Assembly (NCBI GenBank): GCA_002179805.1
Contig: NAVB01003762.1
Coordinates: forward strand, 1 to 11,607
DNA: 11,607 nt
Direction: 5' to 3'
Origin: Acanthamoeba lenticulata
Taxonomy: Eukaryota > Discosea > Longamoebia > Acanthamoebidae
Each line of letters starts with the position of its first letter. Position 1 is the first letter of the stretch. Positions 1 to 8,900 of this stretch are shown here, one piece after another. The notes under the pieces were generated by a model that had not been told where the DNA came from, did no database searches, and saw nothing but the letters and a program-made list of their open reading frames with translations. Both the position numbers and the translations under genes were made by a program.

Positions 1-2698
1 GCGACGAAGAGTCGTGAGCTCGTCTTCGGCTTCGCTTCGCGCGCGCTCGAGGTCGGCCTTGAGCGTGCGGTTGGCCTTGGTCAGGGTCGCCGACTTCTCC
101 TCGAGCTCCTCGAGCTCCCGCTTCACTCGCTCCAGCTCGCGCTCTAGTCGCCTGCGCGATGAAGATGAGAGCCAACAAGCCAACACCCCAAGGTCAGAAA
201 ACAGAGAGAAAAAGTCCTCAGTTTGGAGGGCGACGACGAACCGCTGCGAGCGGACGAGGCCCTGCTTCTCCTCATCGGCCGCGGCCAGGTCGCGCTTGGC
301 GGTCTTGAGGTCGGCCTGGACGGTGGCGAGCTCCTTCTCGAGGGCCTTGGCCTTTTGGCGCCATTCCTCGACCAGCGGCGAGCGCGTGGTGGGCCCGTTG
401 TCGTCGTCGTCGGTGGACGTAGAGAGGCGCGACGAGCCGCCGCGTCGGCTGCTCGAAGTGCGCAGGGACGAGCTCGCGGAGAGGTGGTCCTCGCTCTGGG
501 CGCGCTCCAGGCGGGCGACCTGCCGCTCGAGCTGCTCGACCTTTTCCTCGAGCGCGCGCTCGCGCGCCACGCCCTCGTCTTCGATCTTGTTCCACTCCTT
601 CTCCATGTCGGCGATCTCCCGTTCGCTTTCCTGGTGCTGGTCGTCGAGCAGGCGCTTCATGAAGAGCTCCACCGCGTTCCAGCCGTCGACGTTGACCGAC
701 TCCCCGGCTCGGTAATAGGCCAGCCGCGCCTTGGCCCCGTCCACGATCGTGTTGTGCAGCTCGGTCATGTCCACCGAGGACGACGGCGCAGCCGCAGCGG
801 GCGCCGACGGTGCGGCGGCGTTGGAGGCCAGCGTCTCCTTGAGCTCGTCGACCTCGATCTGGAGCTCGGCGATCTGGTCCTCCTTTTGCTCCAGCTCCTC
901 GGTGAGCTCCTCGAGGTGCTGCATCGTTTTCATCATCGTCAGCACGTTGATCATCCCATGCGAGGTGTCGACCTCGTGATGACAGTGAAGGAGGAAAAAG
1001 AAGGGTACCCGAGTGCGAGAGCGCTGTTGCGTGAGGGCCTCGTCGAGGGCCGTCTCCAGGCGGTTGCTGCGCTCGCGCTCGCGCTCGAGAATCTCGTCGG
1101 CGTCGCGCTGGCGGTCGGCTATGGTCTTGCGCAGTTGTTCAATGTCCCGATCATGCACCTCGTCGCCCTCCCGCAGCAGCTCGCGCAGGCTCTCCACCTT
1201 GTGGTGGACGCGCATGGACAGCGACGTCAGCATGACGTCAGCATTGCCACACTCAATGAGGGAGGAGAGTGCTCTCGTCACCTCTTGCTGCAGGGCTTGC
1301 CGCTCAGCAGCCCAGCTGTTGAGGAGCGCTGGGTCCGACCCGCCCTTGGGGCCCTCGTCCTCCTCTCGTGCCTGTGCGTGTGTCGACACTTGCGGTTAGA
1401 CGCGAACGCGACAGGGTCGACAAAAAGGGGACGGTACCGTCGTCTCGAGGAGCTGCTTGCGGAGGGAGCCGATGGTGAGCTGATGCTGCTCGTTCTCCTG
1501 GCGCAAGGTCAGGAGCTGCTCGCGCAGGAGGTCGACCATGTTGTCCTTTTGGCGGTTCTCCAGGTCGAGAGCGGCCTTGGCCTCGGTCAGCGCGGCGCGC
1601 TCCGTGGCCCAGGCGGCCTTCTCCTCGGCCTGCGCGGCCTCGCGGCGCTGGGCCTCGACGGCGTCGCGCACGGTCTGTTCCCACGTAGAGCGCTCCTCGT
1701 CGCGCAGACGGACGAGCTCGGCCAGCTGGGCCTGGACGGCCTCGACCCGTCGACGGCGCTCGGCTTCGCGCTCGGCCTCACGCTCGGCCTCCTCGGCTAG
1801 GCGCTCGCGCAGGAGCTGCGCGTCGGCCTGCACGGTGGCCTGGAGCTGCTGCACGGTCTCCTCCATCTGCGCGCGCTGGCTGTTGTCGGTGCGCAGCTTG
1901 GACACGGTCTCCTCGAGCTCGCTCACGCGCTTTGCGTACATCTCCTTCTCCAGCCGCTCTTGCTCCTTGGCGATCAGCGTGTCCTTGAGCTCCTGTTCAT
2001 GAGCGTCCATGTTGATGTGTGTCAGATTTCCTCCCACGGTCGTAGTGCTCTACTACGGGGTGCCGTGCCTTTTGCTTCTCCTGAAACTTTTTCTTGAGCT
2101 TCCTGTGCTTCTGCTCTGTCTTGGAGGGCACGGACACGCTGCCGCTCCGCTCCTTCTTCTGCTCCATGCACCAGACACACGCATGTTATTTTTAAGAAGT
2201 CAAACCAAAAATTTGATTTTTTTTATTACATAAATAAATCAATAAAGTAATACTGACGTAAATAAATGCTGGTGCGTACCCGCTCCTCGACTTTAAGAAA
2301 TTCGGCCATTGTGGCGGGCGGTTCCTGTTGTGCGGATGTTGCTCTGTCTATAATCGTCTGTCGTCTGCTCCGCTGCGTGGCCGAACGTCGAGTGCAGCAG
2401 GCCCAACAATCAAGTGGGAGAAGAGAAGAGCGAGTGAGCGCCATATCAAAGAGCAAATAAACAATCAAAAAGGCAGGGAGGGACGCACTTGAGCCAAGTC
2501 GCTCGCAGGCGCGGCGGGGACCCACTGTTGCTCTTGCTGTTCGAGCAGAGACCCGATGTTCGATTTTTTCTTCTTGGAGTCGCTCGCAAACAGCTCTACA
2601 CGCACGACAAGAGGGACGGGCTGTTAGCTGACGAGGTGTCAATTCCCCCCACCCCCTTCCAAGAATCGCGTCTCCTCCATCATCTTCATGTTCATCAT
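1..2698 (-). CDS. Large coiled-coil protein, 5' complete, 3' end outside window
   Basis: Predicted exons, in transcript order: 2698-2653, 2595-2489, 2324-2280, 2158-2057 (or from 2161), 1992-1438, 1371-1009, 918-242 (or from 972), 151-1. All junction phases agree, and about 682 residues are visible. The N-terminal 100 residues are hydrophilic with a lysine run (SKKKK) and a basic stretch (RKLKKKFQEKQK). From about residue 101 nearly everything is heptad-like and rich in E, R, K, Q and L, including an E-A-E-R tandem near residues 145-155. One less repetitive block, beginning DMTELHNTIVDGAKARLAYY, and a Ser/Arg-rich patch interrupt the coil. The start at 2698 directly follows an in-frame TGA (TGAATGATG). 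A later ATG at 2309 is the alternative start. The family is not recognised; a cytoskeletal, golgin-like or centrosomal role would be a guess. The coiled-coil call is firm; the small 5' exons are less so. Confidence 0.75.
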
Positions 2699-2977
2699 TC
2701 AGCCGCCTCGTACAGGCTCGCTCTGTCGACGAAGCCAGACCACCGATTGGTGCTCGAGCAACGTTGATGGGGTAGTCGACCAAGCCTCTTTGGGTGCCGC
2801 AACAAGGGCTGTGCTCTTCTCCCCAAGGATCCGAGAACAAGGGACCCTTGTTGTCAACGGTCTCTTTTTCCACTTTCCTTGACCTCTCCTTGATAAGGAC
2901 AACACCTCCTTCCTCTTTCCTTCTTCCACTTTTCCTTTGAAAGGGACATTTGGCCAATTATTATTTTGAAAATATTT
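2699..2977. other. Short intergenic stretch between the two minus-strand genes
   Basis: The first 35 or so bases beyond 2978 are AT-rich and resemble the 3' ends of the other genes here. The remainder is mixed-composition sequence that would hold the 3' flank of the TP-repeat gene and the 5' leader of the coiled-coil gene. Short open stretches exist in all minus frames, but none joins to a neighbour with clear splice sites. I cannot exclude that it contains exons linking the two genes. Confidence 0.4.
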
Positions 2978-3934
2978 TTAAAAATGATGTGCAACATACC
3001 ACGAGCTGAGGCGAAGGTCCTGAAGAGACGAAGACCGCTTGCACCTGCACAACATGATGTGTACGCAGAGTGAAATGGCAGGGTTCATGGGCCGTGAACA
3101 AGAATGCTTTGCCGTACCGGCGTTGCTCGAGGAGTCAACCATGCTCCCTTTGGAGACGGTGCGCCCCTGGCCCTTGTCGCTACGCTTCTTTTCCTTCTTC
3201 TCCTTGTGCTCTCCATGCGGAGCCTCGGCCTGACCGCCCACCACCGCTTCCTTGGCTTTCCGGCTGGACGGGGACCGCTTCAGCTTGCTGGACAGACTTT
3301 CCTTCTGCTGCGGTCCAAGTTCCGCGGCCGTGTCGGCTTGTTGGAAATTTAGGTCCGTGTGGTTACCAACGACCGGCCGCGTATCAACTTCGGTGTTCGC
3401 AGGCACTTCGAGCTTGCTATCGCTCGTGGTGCTCGCTTCCTCCTCGACCACACCCGTCGCTTTCGCTTTTTGGTCAGCTTCGTTCTTGGTCTTCCGCTTG
3501 ACGCAGCTTCCGGGTCCTTTGGCCTTCTTACTGCCTTTCGGCTTCTTTCCGCTGCTGCCTTCGGCGTCGGCGTTCTTCTTCCTCTTCTTTTTCTTCTTGG
3601 CCTTCTTGCCTCCCGCCTCTGGTGGCGCCTGTCCCAGAGAGGCCTTGGATGTGCGCGGTGTCCTCGGCGTCCTTGGTGTAATCGGTGTTCGCGGTGTGCC
3701 CGGGGTGAGAGAGCCCTCGGTCGGGGTGTACTCGCCGAGCGTGAGCCTCCGCTCCACGCGCTCGAGGCGCTTGATTTCATCCTCAAGCTGGCGCAGCTCT
3801 TCTTCATCGAGGTCCTCTTCGAAGTCCGAATCCCCCGAAGTTTCTTCTTCGTCATCTTCATCCACCTCATCTAGCACCCTCTTCGCCTCCATTTCGTCGC
3901 TGACGTGCGGAGTGACCTGACGCACGTCCGTCAT
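2978..3934 (-). CDS. Acidic/lysine-rich disordered protein with TP repeats
   Basis: Single long open frame starting at an ATG with A at -3. I do not recognise the family. In order it has: an acidic segment (about residues 22-52, rich in D and E); a short charged helix with an RQLEDEIKRLERVERR-like pattern (48-63); a Thr-Pro tract with TP every third residue (77-93); a strongly basic run of K and R (110-120) that looks like a nuclear localisation signal; and further K-, S- and E-rich low-complexity sequence to about residue 271. Proline-directed kinase sites and nuclear location are inferences. The last 45 codons (after residue 271) change composition to Cys, His and hydrophobics. A GTACGG donor-like site at 3117 suggests an intron there, so the true C-terminus may differ from the TAA at 2978. 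AT-rich sequence at 2950-2985 fits a gene end. Confidence 0.65.
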   Translation of the reverse strand: MTDVRQVTPHVSDEMEAKRVLDEVDEDDEEETSGDSDFEEDLDEEELRQLEDEIKRLERVERRLTLGEYTPTEGSLTPGTPRTPITPRTPRTPRTSKASLGQAPPEAGGKKAKKKKKRKKNADAEGSSGKKPKGSKKAKGPGSCVKRKTKNEADQKAKATGVVEEEASTTSDSKLEVPANTEVDTRPVVGNHTDLNFQQADTAAELGPQQKESLSSKLKRSPSSRKAKEAVVGGQAEAPHGEHKEKKEKKRSDKGQGRTVSKGSMVDSSSNAGTAKHSCSRPMNPAISLCVHIMLCRCKRSSSLQDLRLSSWYVAHHF

Positions 3935-4472
3935 CTTCTTTACAGGCGGACGACGACAACACAGTTCACAACCCCAACGGCCGAGAAGCCCTCGTGTATT
4001 AAATTTTTAAATGCTTCCCAACGGGCAAACAGCTCGCCGTGGACGGTGGTAACGAAAATTCTCTCAAGAATCTTTGGCATCCATCTTAATGCCAGGCAAC
4101 GCCAAAACAATGCGGAAACGGTAAAATAATTTAGCATAAAAGATTTGGCGGGACGTCGCGAGAGGGCGGGGAAAAAACCAGACACGGCGTAAGCACGGGT
4201 GTCGCCTCTATTCCACGCCGCAGGCAAACAGTCGGACAAACATCGAACGCCCGGCGTAGGAGAAGGAAGACAGCAAACAAGGGCAGACAGGCGCGTTTGT
4301 GTGTTTTGCATAGAGGAGCTCGGCCAAGCAAGAATATAACGTACCTACCTACATGTAACACGGACGGGCGAGGCTGCGACCTCAACTTTCATGATCTGTG
4401 GCTGGTTGGCTCATCGCGATCTTGTGATTGTTGTGGATTCCAGCACCAGGCTTTCTTTCTAAAGACCCAACC
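3935..4472. promoter_or_regulatory. Divergent intergenic region with E2F-like and GC-box motifs
   Basis: This 538-nt gap lies between the divergent starts of the TP-repeat gene (minus) and the UBE2E gene (plus), so it must hold both promoters and leaders. No convincing coding sequence is seen. The half near 3990-4140 is AT-rich, including TTAAATTTTTAAAT. Immediately beside it is a compact cluster at 4144-4171: TTTGGCGGGA (matches the E2F/DP consensus), overlapping GACGTC (CRE/ATF core), then GGGCGGGG (GC box). An ATATAAC near 4334-4340 could be a TATA-like element for the plus-strand gene. Motif matches are seen directly; their use is inferred. Confidence 0.5.
4144..4153. promoter_or_regulatory. 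E2F/DP-like site TTTGGCGGGA
   Basis: The ten bases match the eukaryotic E2F consensus TTTSSCGC-type core closely. The site sits about 330 nt upstream of the UBE2E ATG and 210 nt upstream of the minus-strand ATG, overlaps a GACGTC palindrome at 4152-4157, and is followed by a GC box at 4164-4171. No binding evidence is available. Confidence 0.35.
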
Positions 4473-5364
<892 letters not shown>

Positions 5365-5565
5365 GCCACTAATGCCAAGAGCACCAAAGGACGGTGGCGT
5401 TTGGCTGCCGCCGTCCAGCAAAGTGTGGGCATGACCCGTGCCTGCGTTCCGGGACGCTCTCACTCCACCAGCACCACCCACAACCAACAGCCGACAAAGA
5501 GAGAATATCTCTTTCCCGGCCTTTCACACCCCTCCCTTCAACGACTCTATTTCCCTTCTCCTAAA

Positions 5566-5585
5566 AATAAAAAATTGGAAATAAA
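5566..5585 (+). terminator. Candidate polyadenylation signals (two AATAAA)
   Basis: Two AATAAA hexamers lie 14 bases apart in the only strongly AT-rich patch downstream of the UBE2E stop codon, about 200 nt after it. The position fits 3' end formation for that gene. Confidence 0.45.
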
Positions 5586-5660
5586 AATAATAATTAATGT
5601 GCGCGAATCAAGGGGGGCCAAAAAAGCCCGACCGCCCTTCCCGCCAGTCAGGCATTACTG

Positions 5661-5680
5661 CACTTTGTCGCAACAAAGTG
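5661..5680. repeat. Perfect inverted repeat, 8-bp arms and 4-base loop
   Basis: CACTTTGT and ACAAAGTG flank the spacer CGCA. A direct TACTG lies just outside the repeat on the right, with a second TACTG overlapping its left edge. It lies about 230 nt upstream of the Roco ATG, so it may be a binding site for a dimeric transcription factor. It could instead be chance. Confidence 0.5.
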
Positions 5681-5908
5681 TACTGTTTAGGGTCACGCTA
5701 GTTATATTCCGTGAGTGCCTAGGAAAGAAGAAAAGTGCGAAGGAGGAGAGACAGAAAAGATCGAAGGCTCGCCGTGGCTCGAAGATTCTTGACCCCCCCC
5801 CCCACCCACCCAAAGCTCGACGACAGAACAGTGCTCGAGTTCCAAGGAGTGATAGAGTGAGAAGATTTTGCAGTACCAGGAAAGCGGCGACAAAGAAGAC
5901 GAAGATTG

Positions 5909-8900
5909 ATGTTGGGGTCCCTGGCCTCGGCCTCCTCGGGCCACGCGAGTTTGACTTCCTCCGCGGCAGTGGCCGCCTCGCCGACATGGAAAAAGCTCAA
6001 AGAGCTCTTGGAGAAAGAAAAGGCCAAATCTGATCGGTCAGCGGGCCGGCCTGAAGGGGGATTTGTTCTCGATGTACATAGACAGTCGCTCAACGCCAAA
6101 GAGGTGGAAGTTCTGATGGAACTGCTCCTCGCTCAAGAGAACGAAATCCACGCTGCCAGCGCCACCTCCATGTCGGCTCGACCCTCATCGCGCTCTCCGT
6201 CTCCGTCTGTCGTGTCGGTGCTGCGCCTTGACGGCTACCGCATCGGCGACGGCGGCGCGACGGCCGTGGCCAACTGGCTCGCCAGCCCGACCTGCCGGGC
6301 CACCGAGGTGAGCCTGGCGGCGGGCGACGTCACCGCCAAGGCCCTCGAATTTGTCGAGGCAGAGCGCAGAGACGTGGGCGAGAAGGGCGGCATCGCCCTG
6401 GGCAAGGCGCTGCTCATCAACACAAGCCTGCACACGCTTGACCTCCGCTCCAACTCGATGTCATCGGTCACCGGCCGCTCTTCCGCCGCCATCGTGGCCT
6501 TTGCGCGCGCCCTGCAAGTCAACTCCACCCTCACCTCCCTCGACCTGTCGGGCAACATGCTGTCCCACGCCGACATCACCATCCTGGCCGACGCCCTCCG
6601 GCGCAACCACGCCCTCACCCGCCTCAACCTCGCCAAGACCCGCACCAGCAAGGAGGGTCTGTCTTTCTTCTTTTCCGCCACCTCTTGCGCATGGAACGGT
6701 CACACGCTCACGAGCTCACTTGACACCTCGTGCGTGCAGCGCTGCAATTTATGGCCGAGTGCGTGATGCAAAACAACACCCTTATGTACCTGGACCTCCG
6801 GGGCAAGGCCGTGACGTCCTACAACGCTGTTCTCCATTCGTGGATCGAGTGCCTGCAGGCATGTTCTTTCGGCGTTCGGGCTTGGTGGTTTGTGTGCGCT
6901 CTGCTCTCTCACCCCTGCTCGCCTCCCTTGTATTGTTACAGGTCAACTGGACTCTGGTGGACCTGCACTTGCCCAACTCGGCGCTCCGGGAAGACACGGC
7001 CCGACAGGCCCGCCTGCACTCCCTCCTCCAGCGCAACCAACAGAGCGCCCGGATCAAACGAGGTGCCGCCACCGCGCCGGCCCAAGAAGCCAAAGGGCCC
7101 TGACACTGACCTCGTGGACCATCCGTCCATGCGTGGCGTTGGGCTTGTCGTGGATGTACGACAGAGATCACGCGGGGCAATCTGGGCTCGAGCCCGCCTG
7201 GCCAGGGCCGGACGCCCGCCCTCCAGACCGCCCCGGCACCGGACGCGACGCGGACCAAGCTGTCCCGGAGCTCCGAGACCGTGGACTCGCGTCAGCGCGA
7301 CGAAATCAAGCGGGCGGACATTGCGGACCAGGGCCCGACGGTCCCCAAGCCGCTGAGCAGGACGTGCGGGTGGGAGCGCATCGACATGACATCGTCGTCG
7401 CCCCCGTCATCGTCGACCCCAGCCTTGTCGGTGGTGTCGGCCAAGTTCAAGCCCGTGCCCAACATCATGGCGCCCGAAGCGATCGCCGAAGACCAGGAGC
7501 GGCGACGACTCAACCTCATCCGCTTCATTGTGCGGAACGACTCCAAGCGAAGGTCCGACAGCTGCTCCTTCGCCCTCCTGTGGTGTTTCTTGTTGTTTTT
7601 TGTTCACATCAAACCGGCGCGATCACAGGGTGGTGTTGGGCGGCTTCAAGCTGAGCAAGCTCTCGGAAGAGTGCGTCGACGTCATCCTGCAGGAAACGAA
7701 CCCCTCCTCGGTACGAACCCCAATCGCGCCGAGGCCGACGGTCCTGCTTCTTCTTCCTCTTCCCCGTGATGGTCCTCATCTTCATCATCATCGTCACAGC
7801 GCGGGCACCAGGCGGAGCCACTCTACAACGGCAGTCGGTCGGTCATCCGGCCAAGCAGCAGTTCATCGCATCCATTCCTGACGCTGGGCCACGCGCGTGA
7901 GGAAAGCAAGCGCGAGAACAAGCGTCACAGCGAGAAGCACGACAAGGAGGCCGAAACGGCCCGCGAGCTCCGCGCTCTCGCCACGGGCTCGACCGTACAT
8001 GCCGCCCCTTTTCGCCTTCCCCGTCGTCTCCTCCAGCCCCAATTGGGGGCAGGTCTGATTGGTGGCCGCTGGGAAACAGACCAGCGAGCTGGTGACGGTT
8101 CCTTGCGCGTCGTCGTCGTCGGAGGACAGCGGCTGGAGCGAGGACGAAGGCGTGACCGAGCTCTATCTCCACAACAATCGGCTCGAGCAGCTGCCCGAGG
8201 CCATCGGCGACTTTAAGCGGCTGCGGGCGCTCGATCTCTGCGGCAACCGGCTGACGTCCCTCCCCAGCCAGATCATTCACCTCACGCGGCTTCAGGTTCT
8301 TTGCCCCTCTTCTTCGCCCTCGGCCGAGGCATGCCTGGGCTGATGGCGGCGGTGGCGGCGGGGACAGGTCCTGGACTGCAGCCACAATGCGCTGAGCGCA
8401 ATGCCGCGGATCGCGCCGCTCTGCGGCACGCTGACGCGAGTGTTTCTCAACCACAACAAGTTCACCGAGTTCCCGCTGGAGCTGACGGAGCTGACCAACC
8501 TGCGCAAGCTCGACGTGTCGTTCAACCGCATCTCGCACCTGCCTGTGGAGATCGAGAGACTCAAGGAGCTCAAGTACCTGTGGGCGCAGCACAACCGCAT
8601 CACGACGGTGCCGCGCAGCGTGGCCAACCTCCACGCAAAACTCATCGAACTCCACCTCGATGGCAACCGGCTCGAATTCCTGCCGACCGAGGTGGCTGGG
8701 CTCACGATGCTCGAAGTGCTGGGCCTCGAGGGCAACCCGTTGCGCACGATGCCTCGCGACGTCCAGCAGCTGGCCCACGCCGGCGTCGTGCGCAAGGTCA
8801 GGGACTACCTGACCGACCTCGAGGGCGGGAGCCGCTCGTTCAACCGCGTCAAGCTCATGTTTGTCGGCGACGGCGGCGTCGGCAAGTCGTCGCTGCTCGG

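Larger units (their letters stand above)
5365..5908 (+). other. UBE2E 3' UTR followed by Roco gene upstream region
   Basis: This 544-nt gap has no convincing coding sequence. From 5365 to about 5560 it looks like a 3' UTR. An AT-rich stretch at 5560-5600 contains two AATAAA hexamers (5566-5571 and 5580-5585), fitting a polyadenylation region for the UBE2E gene. From about 5601 onward it should hold the promoter and leader of the Roco gene: a perfect inverted repeat at 5661-5680, a TTATATT at 5702-5708 that might serve as a TATA-like element, and an 11-base C run at 5793-5803 next to CCACCC repeats. The exact transcript ends are not visible. Confidence 0.5.

Noticed and set aside
223..1800. 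525-codon open frame on the plus strand, opposite the coiled-coil gene
   Set aside because: It runs through the antisense of several exons and introns and its Leu/Gly/Arg/Ala-rich composition is the mirror of GC-rich Glu/Arg/Leu codons. A shadow frame.
3252..3920. 222-codon plus-strand frame rich in Ser, Phe and Leu
   Set aside because: It is the antisense of the acidic and lysine-rich minus-strand exon; Phe/Leu and Ser runs mirror AAG and GAA/GAC runs.
3940..4385. Minus-strand frames of 123 and 84 codons in the divergent intergenic region
   Set aside because: Composition is Cys/Arg/Pro-rich without pattern, no splice partner is found, and the region lies between two divergent starts.
5793..5803. 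C11 homopolymer in the Roco leader, possible regulatory G-quadruplex strand
   Set aside because: A single C run beside CCACCC repeats does not give four separate G-tracts of useful spacing; it could also be a sequencing-length artefact.
5401..6033. 210-codon plus-strand frame spanning the UBE2E 3' end and Roco leader
   Set aside because: It crosses the AT-rich polyadenylation region and runs in a different frame from the Roco start; lysine-rich content reflects AAA/AAG-rich noncoding DNA.
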